38,583 bases of DNA, from positions 1 through 38,583 of the forward strand of contig CABUUD010000008.1 in the NCBI GenBank assembly GCA_902494585.1. Reading direction: 5' to 3'. A program made the position numbers and the translations under genes. Origin of the DNA: an uncultured Collinsella sp. (GTDB lineage Bacteria; Actinomycetota; Coriobacteriia; Coriobacteriales; Coriobacteriaceae). Numbering within the stretch: position 1 is the stretch's first letter; each line of letters begins with the position of its first letter. This document shows, piece after piece, positions 24,097-31,091 of the stretch. The notes under the pieces were generated by a model. The model had not been told where the DNA came from. It saw nothing but the letters and a program-made list of their open reading frames with translations, and searched no databases.

Positions 24097-24129
24097 TTGG
24101 TGCAAAGTAACCTGTCCCCCTTGTACCAA
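24097..24129 (-). other. Hairpin abutting the thrE stop codon, loop with GGGACAGGTT
   Basis: TTGGTGCAA (24097-24105) pairs with TTGTACCAA (24121-24129) with one G-U. The minus-strand loop contains GGGGGACAGGTTAC. The hairpin directly touches the thrE stop codon (24130-24132). It is the same design as at 31842-31878 behind rph. Confidence 0.6.
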
Positions 24130-25698
24130 TTAGCTGGTATGGCGCCAGCGAGGGTCGGTGAGGGTTCTCGCCACGCCCAAGCCAACGGGCAGAAACGCCA
24201 CGATGAGCACTGCGCGCACAAACCAGCCGAGCATGTTGACCGTGTCGAAGGTGCACATGTAATACATCGAGCGATAGAGATACAAACCGGGCACCATAAT
24301 GACAATCGAAGGCACCGTGAGGGCGATGCGCGGGTAGGTGAGCTTGACTTCGGCCAAGCTTGCCAGCAGACCCGATACCAGCGCGCCGATAAACGCTGCT
24401 GCCTCGGGAGGCATTCCCGTGCTGAGGCCCAGGAAGGGAATCATCGTCGGCGCATCGACAAGGGTCAGACGCAGGGTATTGGACACGGCGCCGATCAACC
24501 CAGCTGCCGCGGCCATCTTTACCGGGCTGTTGAACATCACCGAGAAGCCGAATACGCCAACGAAGCTCATCACCACGCGCAGGAGCGTAAGGGCAAGCGG
24601 CGAAAGGCCCAGTGGGGCAAAGTCGTCCGGCGCCAGGCCAACACACTCGGCAACCATCCAACCTACGAGCGTCGCCATCACAATAATCGATACGGCATAT
24701 GAAAGGCGCTCGATACCGCTTCGCATGTCGAGCTTGGCGATGTCGAGGCCTGCCGTAATGAGCGGAAAGCCGGGAATCACAAAGAGCATGGCGCCGATAT
24801 AGCCTTCTTGGTGCGACATTGCCCCCGGTATGACCTGGCCAAGGCCGAGCAATGCCAGCAGATACGAAACGCAAGCGAGCGCAACGCCGGTCGTCAGCGC
24901 GCTGAACTGACCAAGGCCTTGCTTGAGAATATGTGAGCGGGCAAAGTTGCCGACACCCGCGCCTACGAACGCGCATGCCATCTCAATAGGACCGCCACCA
25001 AGTAAAAAGACAAAGGCGCCACAGGCGCAGGCCGCCGCAAGGCCCTGTTGCCAAGGCGCGTAATCAGGTTTTGAACTCTCAACGGTCTTGAGCATCTCGT
25101 GGTATTCGTGCACGGTAAACCGGCGCCCATACGTCTCGATTTCCTTTAAGAAGCTCTCCATCATCCAAATGCGATGGGTATTGACTCCCGTTGTGGGCAG
25201 GCTGACAACCTCGTTAAAGCAGTGGCCATCTTCGATGCAGGTGCACTCAAACGACAGAAGACTTAAGTCAACGTGGATGGTGACACCGAGTACGGCGGCA
25301 ACACGATTCATGGTATCGCGCACGCGCCAGGCACCCGTTCCGCTTGCCAGCATAAGCATGCCGGTGCGGCAGATGATGGATGATTTATCGGTGAGCGGCG
25401 CATCGACGGCAAGCTCATCGCCTGCCGTCACGATCTGGTGCCAGTCAGTTTTCATATGGAGCGCGCCGGCACGAACGCCGTAGTGCATGGGGGCTCTCGA
25501 AAGCAGCGAGTCAAGGCGCGAAGGCTGTGGGGGCTCCGTTGATTCGTCCTCAACCTCATCAGTCTCTTCATCGACCAGATCAAAGGAATCAAGCGGCGCT
25601 GGCTCGCGACGGTCGATCAGCTCCTCGTCCTCATCATCAAAGTAATTGAACTGATCGAGCATGTCCTCTTCGATTGAACGCTCGCTCGCGTCGTCCAT
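24130..25698 (-). CDS. ThrE-like threonine/serine exporter family protein
   Basis: 522 residues joining both halves of the family, DUF1212/ThrE and DUF3815/ThrE_2, in one chain. Residues 1-65 are very acidic and probably disordered. About 75-225 form the cytoplasmic DUF1212 domain (ASGTGAWRVRDTMNRVAAVLGV, NTHRIWMMESFLKEIETYGRRF). From about 228 on there are roughly ten membrane helices, with GMLFVIPGFPLITAGLD-type and VPSIVIMVPGLYLYRSMYY loops typical of ThrE. Corynebacterial ThrE exports threonine and serine; the substrate here is unproven. A GGAAGGGAG site precedes the ATG. The gene stands alone. Downstream come a stop-abutting hairpin, a palindrome and a strong terminator. Confidence 0.87.
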   Translation of the reverse strand: MDDASERSIEEDMLDQFNYFDDEDEELIDRREPAPLDSFDLVDEETDEVEDESTEPPQPSRLDSLLSRAPMHYGVRAGALHMKTDWHQIVTAGDELAVDAPLTDKSSIICRTGMLMLASGTGAWRVRDTMNRVAAVLGVTIHVDLSLLSFECTCIEDGHCFNEVVSLPTTGVNTHRIWMMESFLKEIETYGRRFTVHEYHEMLKTVESSKPDYAPWQQGLAAACACGAFVFLLGGGPIEMACAFVGAGVGNFARSHILKQGLGQFSALTTGVALACVSYLLALLGLGQVIPGAMSHQEGYIGAMLFVIPGFPLITAGLDIAKLDMRSGIERLSYAVSIIVMATLVGWMVAECVGLAPDDFAPLGLSPLALTLLRVVMSFVGVFGFSVMFNSPVKMAAAAGLIGAVSNTLRLTLVDAPTMIPFLGLSTGMPPEAAAFIGALVSGLLASLAEVKLTYPRIALTVPSIVIMVPGLYLYRSMYYMCTFDTVNMLGWFVRAVLIVAFLPVGLGVARTLTDPRWRHTS

Positions 25699-25764
25699 AT
25701 AGACGCTCCCTTCCTACCGACTAACCCCCATCCTAGGCAGCAACGGCTAAAGGAAACATAAAAG

Positions 25765-25812
25765 AGACGACTGTCATGCGAGCCATGTGCTCGACAGCCG
25801 TTGGGCAGTCGT
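25765..25812. other. Nested hairpin upstream of thrE
   Basis: ACGACTG at the 5' edge pairs with CAGTCGT at the 3' edge. Inside, TGTC-ATGC-GAGC pairs with GCTC-GACA around CATGT. It lies in the 429-bp gene-free stretch 25699-26127 between divergent thrE and the end of lysS. The remainder, 25813-25918, shows no convincing ORF or promoter. Confidence 0.4.
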
Positions 25813-25918
25813 TTAAGAACGTCCCCAATGACTACATCGATGTTCTAAGTGTCAACCAAGTCAACGCCGCAGGTAGAGGACGGACAGCGAGCGACGTCCA
25901 GGGCGAACAAGTTGGCAT

Positions 25919-25963
25919 GAAAAAGGCAAGGCATAGACCTTCTGGTCATGCCTTGCCTTTTGA
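25919..25963 (-). terminator. Bidirectional terminator beyond lysS
   Basis: 14-bp arms AAAAGGCAAGGCAT (25921-25934) and ATGCCTTGCCTTTT (25948-25961), plus an inner GACC/GGTC pair. The minus strand continues TTTTTC and the plus strand TTTTGAA. It is the likely end of the lysS transcript. Confidence 0.7.
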
Positions 25964-25983
25964 ATGACAAATTGTCGCCCTGG

Positions 25984-26124
25984 GCGGCGCGCAGCGTCAA
26001 CTGGTTACGCGGGTTGATAAACCCGCGTAACCACCTAGGTCGCGCCCTTGAAGTTGAACGTCAGATTGTCCAAATGCGGCCCGCGCAGCGTCGAGCCGTT
26101 ACGCGGTTCGTAGAACCGCGTAAC
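25984..26124. repeat. Tandem pair of ~50-bp repeats ending in GTTACGCGG hairpins
   Basis: Both copies contain GCGCAGCGTC followed by a 12-bp stem: GTTACGCGGGTT-GATA-AACCCGCGTAAC (26004-26031) and GTTACGCGGTTC-GTA-GAACCGCGTAAC (26098-26124). Copies are about 94 bp apart. The arms differ by compensating changes, so pairing is kept. The second copy ends 3 nt from the lysS stop. A third relative is at 30614-30641. Confidence 0.7.
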
Positions 26125-26127
26125 AAG

Positions 26128-28092
26128 TTAGTACATCTTTGCGCCGGCGGGGATGGAGGCGTCGAGCTGGATCAGGTTGAGGCGCTCCTCGCCCTCCTCC
26201 TCGTGGACAGCGCTGATCAGCATGCCGCAGCTGGGAATACCCATCATCTTGCGCGGAGGCAGGTTGGTGATGGCGAGCAAGGTCTTGCCAACCAGGTCCT
26301 CGGGCTCGTAATAAGCGTGAATACCGGAGAGGATGGTGCGGTCGGTGCCGGTGCCGTCGTCGAGCGTAAAGTTCAGCAGCTTCTTGGACTTCTTGACGGC
26401 CTCGCATGCCTTGACCTTCACAGCGCGGAAGTCGCTCTTGGAGAAGGTATCAAAGTCGACGAACTCCTCAAACAGCGGCTCAACGGCGATCTTGGAGTAA
26501 TCGAGCGTGGGCTTAAGCGACTTAACGAATGGGCTCGCGGCGTTGCCGGCCTCGGCAGCCTTGGCGGCAGCGGCACCGGACTGGAAACCCTTCTCGGGCT
26601 TCATGTGCGGGAACAGCAGCACGTCGCGGATAGAAGCCTGGTTGGTGAGCAGCATGACCACGCGGTCGATACCAATGCCAATGCCGCCCGCGGGAGGCAT
26701 ACCGTACTCGAGGGCGCGCACGTAGTCCTCGTCGTACTCCATGGCCTCGTCGTCACCGCCGGCCTTCTCGGCCATCTGGGCGGCAAAGCGCTCGGCCTGG
26801 TCGACCGGGTCGTTGAGCTCGGAGAACGCGTTGGCGTACTCGTGACCGGCAATAACCAGCTCAAAGCGGTGCGTCAGGCGCGGGTCGTCCTCAAAACGCT
26901 TGGCAAGCGGGCTGACCTCGATGGGGTAATCGCACACGAACGTCGGGTTGACGATGGTGTCCTCGCCCAGCTCATCGTAAATCTCGGCGATGATCTTGCC
27001 AGCAGTCCACTCGGGCTTGATCTCCAGGCCCTTCTCGCGCGCGGCGGCAGCAAGCTCCTCGACTGGCGTGTCAATGGTGACCTGCTTGCCGAGCACGTCG
27101 GAGACGATGTCGGTCATGGGACGGCTGGCCCACTCACCAGAAAGGTCGATGGTCTGGCCCTGGTACTCGATGACCTCGGGGTTGCCGATGGCCTTGTTGG
27201 CAGCCTTGATGACACCCTGGGCGAGTGCCTTCATGCCCTCGAGGTCGGAGAAGGCACGGTAGGCCTCCATCGTGGTGAACTCGGGGTTGTGGGTAAGGTC
27301 CATGCCCTCGTTACGGAAGATGCGGCCGATCTCGAACACGCGCTCAAAACCACCGACAATGCAGCGCTTGAGGTGCAGCTCGGTGGCAATACGCAGGTAG
27401 CACTCCTGATCGAGCGCGTTGAAGTGGGTAATGAACGGCTTGGCAGTAGCGCCGCCCTGGATGGTCTGCAGGATGGGGGTCTCGACCTCCATGTAGCCGT
27501 CGGACTCCATAAAGCGACGGAAGGTGGAGAGAATCTGCGAACGCTTACGGAAGGTCTCGCGAACGTCGTCGTTGGCGATCAGGTCGACATAGCGCTGGCG
27601 ATAGCGGGTCTCCTTGTCGGAAAGACCGTGGAACTTCTCGGGCAGCGGACGAACGGCCTTGGCAAGCAGGGTCGCGCTCTTAGGAGCAACGGAAAGCTGG
27701 CCGCGCTGGGTGCGCACGACCACGCCGGTCACGCCCAGGATGTCGCCCAGGTCGAGGGCCTTGAGCGTATTCCAGGCAGCCTCGTCCATGTCGTTGATGC
27801 GGCAGAACAGTTGAATCTCGGCAGTCGCATCGCGCACGACGATGAACATGATCTTGCCCTGACCGCGCTTGGCGACCACACGGCCGGCGATCTTCACGAC
27901 ATCCTCGGTGTCCTCGCCATCGGCAAGATCGGCGTACTTAGTCTCGATATCGGCGACGTAGTCCTCAAGCTCAGAGTGCTCGGGATAGGGGTTCTGGCCC
28001 GCCTCGAACAGGGCGGCGCGCTTGGCCAGGCGGGTGGCGCGCTCGTCGTTGAGCGTCGATGCCTGATCTGCGGCGTTCTGGTTCTCTGCCAT
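26128..28092 (-). CDS. lysS: Lysyl-tRNA synthetase with C-terminal tRNA-binding domain
   Basis: Class II enzyme that charges tRNA-Lys. It has 654 residues against about 500 for ordinary LysRS. The N-terminal OB anticodon domain (about 55-150) has KIAGRVVAKRGQGKIMFIVVRD. The catalytic core (about 175-500) has motif 2 FRNEGMDLTHNPEFTTMEAY and motif 3 GIGIGIDRVVMLL. After a linker (AAAAKAAEAGNAAS) come about 105 extra residues (DFDTFSKSDFRAVKVKACEAVKKSKKLLNF...) that match the EMAPII/Trbp111-type tRNA-binding fold usually found at the C-terminus of MetRS. The added domain probably raises tRNA affinity. A good GGAG ribosome site precedes the ATG. It follows greA after a terminator-like hairpin. 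Confidence 0.95.
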   Translation of the reverse strand: MAENQNAADQASTLNDERATRLAKRAALFEAGQNPYPEHSELEDYVADIETKYADLADGEDTEDVVKIAGRVVAKRGQGKIMFIVVRDATAEIQLFCRINDMDEAAWNTLKALDLGDILGVTGVVVRTQRGQLSVAPKSATLLAKAVRPLPEKFHGLSDKETRYRQRYVDLIANDDVRETFRKRSQILSTFRRFMESDGYMEVETPILQTIQGGATAKPFITHFNALDQECYLRIATELHLKRCIVGGFERVFEIGRIFRNEGMDLTHNPEFTTMEAYRAFSDLEGMKALAQGVIKAANKAIGNPEVIEYQGQTIDLSGEWASRPMTDIVSDVLGKQVTIDTPVEELAAAAREKGLEIKPEWTAGKIIAEIYDELGEDTIVNPTFVCDYPIEVSPLAKRFEDDPRLTHRFELVIAGHEYANAFSELNDPVDQAERFAAQMAEKAGGDDEAMEYDEDYVRALEYGMPPAGGIGIGIDRVVMLLTNQASIRDVLLFPHMKPEKGFQSGAAAAKAAEAGNAASPFVKSLKPTLDYSKIAVEPLFEEFVDFDTFSKSDFRAVKVKACEAVKKSKKLLNFTLDDGTGTDRTILSGIHAYYEPEDLVGKTLLAITNLPPRKMMGIPSCGMLISAVHEEEGEERLNLIQLDASIPAGAKMY

Positions 28093-28110
28093 AAGTTAGC
28101 TCCTCAAACT

Positions 28111-28143
28111 AAAACGCTCCCCAGGATTCGGTCCCAGGGAGCG
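28111..28143 (-). terminator. Terminator or attenuator between greA and lysS
   Basis: On the minus strand CGCTCCC and GGGAGCG (28143-28115) form a 7-bp stem that can extend by G-U pairs, followed by TTTTAGTTTG. It lies between the greA stop and the lysS ribosome site, so lysS must be made by read-through or from a nearby promoter. Confidence 0.65.
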
Positions 28144-28171
28144 AAAACATACCTTTACGCGGGACCGTGGT

Positions 28172-28642
28172 CTAGCGTGCGATCTTGGCGATGGTGTAGA
28201 CGCGAGTCTTGCCGGAAGGCGTAACGACCTCGACGGAATCACCCTCGCCGTGACCGATGATGGCGTGACCGACCGGAGACTCGTTGGAGATCTTGTGCTC
28301 GAGCGAGTTGGTCTCGGTGGTACCAACGAGCGTGACTTCCATGACCTCGCCGTTGGGATCAATCAGCGAAACGGTGGAACCGATGGAGACGGTCAGATCA
28401 CCCGTGGTGGCAGCAACCTGAGCGTTGGCAAGAATGGCCTGGATCTCGGCGATACGAGCAGCATTCTGGGCCTGCTTGTCCTTGGCGGCATCGTACTCGG
28501 AGTTCTCCGAAAGGTCGCCGAACGCGCGGGCTTCCTTGATGTCCTCGACGATCTCCTTGGCGTAATCGCCCTCACGCCAGGCGAGCTCCTCGACGAGCTT
28601 CTGGCGGCCCTCAGCGGTCAGTACGATCTGGCTTGCGTCCAT
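28172..28642 (-). CDS. greA: Transcription elongation factor GreA
   Basis: Binds in the RNA polymerase secondary channel and stimulates cleavage of backtracked RNA. It has 156 residues from ATG 28642 (MDASQIVLTAEGRQKL), chosen for the GGGGAGA site 8 nt upstream; an in-frame start 10 codons earlier is unsupported. The N-terminal coiled coil has the family tip residues in AFGDLSENSEYDAAK (the acidic Asp/Glu pair). The C-terminal FKBP-like domain runs from about 80 (VSLIDPNGEVMEVTLVGTTET ... GHAIIGHGEGDSVEV). greA next to lysS is a common arrangement in Gram-positive bacteria. Confidence 0.96.
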   Translation of the reverse strand: MDASQIVLTAEGRQKLVEELAWREGDYAKEIVEDIKEARAFGDLSENSEYDAAKDKQAQNAARIAEIQAILANAQVAATTGDLTVSIGSTVSLIDPNGEVMEVTLVGTTETNSLEHKISNESPVGHAIIGHGEGDSVEVVTPSGKTRVYTIAKIAR

Positions 28643-28688
28643 ACGGATATCTCCCCAACTCTGATCAAACAATCAACTGTCAACAAAA

Positions 28689-28723
28689 CGAAAAAGACCG
28701 GCTAGCCTGCGGGCAAGCCGGTC
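28689..28723 (-). terminator. Terminator of tatA
   Basis: On the minus strand GACCGGCTTGCC pairs with GGCTAGCCGGTC (28723-28696), with one mismatch, and is followed by TTTTTCGTTTTG. It lies 25 nt after the tatA stop. Confidence 0.85.
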
Positions 28724-28748
28724 AGGTGCTCACCCCAAAGGGATGGGA

Positions 28749-29024
28749 CTACTCTGCGTCCGCGTCGCTGTCCTCTGCCTGCTTCTTCTTGGCAGCAGCG
28801 AGCTTGGCCTCGAGCTCAGCGATCTCCTTGTCCTCCTCGGACTGCTCGACCACGACCTCCTCGGCCTGCTTGGTCTCGGCCTTATCGTCGCCCTCCATAC
28901 CCTCACGGATATTCTTGACGGTAGAGCCGAGGGACTTGCCGAGCTTCGGCAGGTTCTTGGGCCCGAAGATAATCAGGACAACGACGAGAATAATGATGAG
29001 CTCAGGAGCCCTCAGTCCAAACAT
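28749..29024 (-). CDS. tatA: Sec-independent translocase subunit TatA
   Basis: Forms the transport pore of the twin-arginine system in the cytoplasmic membrane. It has 91 residues. Residues 1-20 form the single membrane helix (MFGLRAPELIIILVVVLIIF), then the FGP hinge, then the amphipathic helix KNLPKLGKSLGSTVKNIREG. The rest is a highly charged tail (EQSEEDKEIAELEAKLAAAKKK). The ATG at 29024 has a GGAGG site 5 nt upstream; longer in-frame starts run into tRNA-Pro. tatC is not in this window. It has its own promoter region and terminator, so it is probably monocistronic. Confidence 0.92.
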   Translation of the reverse strand: MFGLRAPELIIILVVVLIIFGPKNLPKLGKSLGSTVKNIREGMEGDDKAETKQAEEVVVEQSEEDKEIAELEAKLAAAKKKQAEDSDADAE

Positions 29025-29063
29025 GTAGACCTCCACAATACAGCGAGACAAGCTCGAATGAGT

Positions 29064-29084
29064 ATACCGCGGGTATCGCGGTAT
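29064..29084. promoter_or_regulatory. 8-bp inverted repeat in the tatA upstream region
   Basis: ATACCGCG and CGCGGTAT around a GGTAT centre, 40 nt upstream of the tatA start and downstream of the tRNA-Pro terminator. It may be an operator or simply a hairpin. Confidence 0.35.
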
Positions 29085-29097
29085 CACAACACTAGCT

Positions 29098-29126
29098 AAA
29101 AAAAGGGACCGCAAGAAGCGGTCCCT
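29098..29126 (-). terminator. Terminator of tRNA-Pro
   Basis: On the minus strand an 8-bp stem GGGACCGC/GCGGTCCC (29125-29105) is followed by seven T (29104-29098). It begins 12 nt after the tRNA. Confidence 0.9.
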
Positions 29127-29136
29127 CCTCATGCTC

Positions 29137-29213
29137 TGGTCGGGTTGACTGGATTTGAACCAGCGACCCCTGCGTCCCGAACGCAGTGCTCTACCAAACT
29201 GAGCCACAACCCG
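29137..29213 (-). tRNA. tRNA-Pro (anticodon CGG)
   Basis: Acceptor CGGGTTG pairs with CAACCCG. The anticodon stem CTGCG/CGCAG holds loop TTCGGGA, the T loop is TTCAAAT, and CCA is encoded (29137-29139). It reads CCG codons. Confidence 0.95.
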
Positions 29214-29262
29214 TTAGCTCGACTATAGTAACAAAGATTTCCGTCGTGTGCCAGAGAAATTT

Positions 29263-30159
29263 TTACTTCTTTGGCGCGTCGATTTGAACCGTGTTGGGAA
29301 TAAACTCAGTCGCGCAGGCCCACCAGCCATTTTGCTGGGCAGCATCGGCAAGCCTTTCGACCGTGGCAGCGGTGTCGCAAATGGCAAACGAGCAGGCACC
29401 CGATCCGCACACATCTACAGCAACGGTTCCGTCCTGTTTACGCAGCCAGTCGAGGACCGTTTGAATCTGCGACTCCATCTGTGCGGAAATGACACCCAGA
29501 TTGTTATGGATGAGTGCATATGCCGTCTCGGCATCACCAGCACGCAAGGCAGAAGCTATCGCGCCGGGCTTGTCCGCAGGCACCGGGGCCTCGTCAAAAC
29601 GTCGATAGGCTTCAATTGTCGAAACGCTTGCCTCGCGCGGCTTGACCAGCACGACGGGCGTCGCGGGCAGCGCGGGGTACTCAGTTGCCAGCACGTCTCC
29701 CCCACCTACGTAGAACGCAGGGCTCGCGTGCAAAAAGAACGGGACGTCAGCACCAATGCCCCGCGCAATGTCGTCGAGCGCGGGGTCGGTGCGATCAATG
29801 CCCCAGAGCTCCGCCAAGGCGACAATGACCGCGGCCGCATCCGTCGAGGGGCCGCCCAAGCCGGCGCACAATGGAATGCGCTTCTCAATCGTCACGCAGA
29901 TGTTTGCCTCGCGACCATAATGATCGGCCATAGCAGCCGCAGCCCGATACGCCGTATTCTTTTGCATGGGAAAATCTGATGCCGGAACCGTCTGAACGGT
30001 CAGCGCCTGCGCCGGCGTGACCGTCACGGTATCGGAAAGACCGACGGCTGCCATCAGGGAATCGACCCTGTGGTAGCCGCGGTCATCGCGCTCGGTATGA
30101 ACCCCCAGGTAGAGGTTAATCTTTGCCGGCGCGGAAAGAGTCAGGGACCAATCGGTCAC
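29263..30159 (-). CDS. ispE: 4-diphosphocytidyl-2-C-methyl-D-erythritol kinase
   Basis: Fourth step of the MEP pathway: ATP-dependent phosphorylation of CDP-methylerythritol. This is a GHMP kinase of 298 residues. Motif 1 is APAKINLYLGV at about 10-20, with the catalytic Lys. The Gly-rich ATP loop is PLCAGLGGPSTDAAAV at about 96-111, with Pro-Ser-Thr in place of the commoner Gly-Ser-Ser. The conserved IGADVPFFLHA and the C-terminal VCGSGACSFAI motif are present. The start is GTG at 30159, with GAGGAG inside the last codons of veg 2 nt upstream. The veg-ispE linkage is the same as in Bacillus. ispD and ispF lie 20 kb away in this window. Confidence 0.95.
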   Translation of the reverse strand: MTDWSLTLSAPAKINLYLGVHTERDDRGYHRVDSLMAAVGLSDTVTVTPAQALTVQTVPASDFPMQKNTAYRAAAAMADHYGREANICVTIEKRIPLCAGLGGPSTDAAAVIVALAELWGIDRTDPALDDIARGIGADVPFFLHASPAFYVGGGDVLATEYPALPATPVVLVKPREASVSTIEAYRRFDEAPVPADKPGAIASALRAGDAETAYALIHNNLGVISAQMESQIQTVLDWLRKQDGTVAVDVCGSGACSFAICDTAATVERLADAAQQNGWWACATEFIPNTVQIDAPKK

Positions 30160-30161
30160 CG

Positions 30162-30458
30162 TTAATGCTCCTCGAGCTGATTGCCGAGCGGGGTAAAGAT
30201 ATGCTCGCCGCTCTCAGGGTCGAACAGCTCGACCTGACCGGTGAGCACATCGATATACTGGTAGGACTGACGCGACTTGCGGCCGCGACGCTCGTCGACC
30301 TCGACAATGAAGACGGCCGGGTGGACGCTCTTGATGGTGCCCATGCGCTCGACGACGCGGGTACGGCCCATGTTGGCCTTAACCTTGACGCGATCGCCCA
30401 CCATATCGGTCAGCTTCTCGTGGATGTCGTCGACGTGATTGACTTCCATCTCTTCCAT
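30162..30458 (-). CDS. veg: Veg family protein
   Basis: Small (98 residues) DUF1021 protein; in B. subtilis Veg influences biofilm gene expression, but its molecular activity is unclear. The core has GDRVKVKANMGRTRVVERMG, then PAVFIVEVDE, then a YQYIDVLTGQVELF strand, the usual family order. I chose ATG 30458 because GGAGG lies 8 nt upstream; the upstream in-frame ATG at 30482 overlaps that ribosome site. The position directly ahead of ispE supports the name. A good promoter lies at 30526-30555. Confidence 0.87.
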   Translation of the reverse strand: MEEMEVNHVDDIHEKLTDMVGDRVKVKANMGRTRVVERMGTIKSVHPAVFIVEVDERRGRKSRQSYQYIDVLTGQVELFDPESGEHIFTPLGNQLEEH

Positions 30459-30525
30459 GAACAGGGCCTCCAGAAGGTGCAATTCAAAAAGGGGATAATA
30501 CCCCTAAGATAGACAAAACTCTAAT

Positions 30526-30555
30526 ACTATAGCACCCCGCTGTTGCCATACGCAA
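30526..30555 (-). promoter_or_regulatory. Promoter of veg-ispE
   Basis: On the minus strand, TTGCGT (30555-30550), an 18-nt spacer and TATAGT (30531-30526), about 70 nt before the veg start. A short GGGG-TATTAT-CCCC hairpin with six T follows in the leader (about 30486-30504). Confidence 0.65.
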
Positions 30556-30613
30556 GTAGCTAAATAAGCCCCGTCCCAAATACGTACCAGACGACAATCT
30601 CGCATGACCAGTT

Positions 30614-30641
30614 GTTACGCGGTTTGGTAAAACCGCGTAAC
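30614..30641 (-). other. GTTACGCGG hairpin abutting the dtd stop codon
   Basis: 12-bp perfect stem GTTACGCGGTTT-GGTA-AAACCGCGTAAC. It ends on the base next to the dtd stop codon (30642-30644). It is the same family as the hairpins at 26004-26031 and 26098-26124. No T-run follows. Confidence 0.65.
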
Positions 30642-31088
30642 CTAAAGGTTGTCGGTGTCCAGGACGATGGTGAATGGACCGTCGTTGACCAAGTCGACTT
30701 TCATATCGGCGCCGAAGATGCCATGTGCTACGTGTTCGACATCTTGACGAACAAGCGTCAGGAAGTACTCGTAGAGCTCGTTGGCGACATCGGGGGCGCC
30801 GGCATCCGTAAACGATGGGCGGCGACCGTGGCGGCAGTCGGCGAACAGCGTGAACTGCGACACCACGAGCACCTCGCCGTCGACATCGGCAAGCGCCAAG
30901 TTGGTCTTGCCGTTCTCGTCCTCGTTAATGCGCAAGCCCCGGAGCTTGCCCCACAGCTTGTCGGCCTCGGCACGCGTATCGCCATGGCCCACACCCAGCA
31001 GCACCAGGTAGCCGCGTCCAATGCGGCCCACGCACTCGCCGTCGACCGTCACGCCGGCGTTGAGCACGCGCTGCACCACCGCACGCAC
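30642..31088 (-). CDS. dtd: D-aminoacyl-tRNA deacylase
   Basis: Removes D-amino acids (and glycine mischarged on tRNA-Ala) from tRNA. It has 148 residues with the family pair of active-site motifs: SQFTLFADCRHGRRPSFTDAG at about 78-98 (SQxTLxA) and the cross-subunit Gly-cisPro loop NDGPFTIVLDT near the C-terminus (GPF in place of the usual GPV). The start is GTG at 31088, 3 nt after the rdgB stop, with GAGGAG in the end of rdgB as ribosome site. Confidence 0.94.
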   Translation of the reverse strand: MRAVVQRVLNAGVTVDGECVGRIGRGYLVLLGVGHGDTRAEADKLWGKLRGLRINEDENGKTNLALADVDGEVLVVSQFTLFADCRHGRRPSFTDAGAPDVANELYEYFLTLVRQDVEHVAHGIFGADMKVDLVNDGPFTIVLDTDNL

Positions 31089-31091
31089 GGT

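Noticed and set aside
25776..25967. 63-codon ORF on the plus strand
   Set aside because: It runs through the bidirectional terminator hairpin, has no ribosome site and shows no family resemblance.
28093..28171. T-box leader for lysS
   Set aside because: The gap after greA is only about 80 nt and lacks the T-box sequence and specifier stem.
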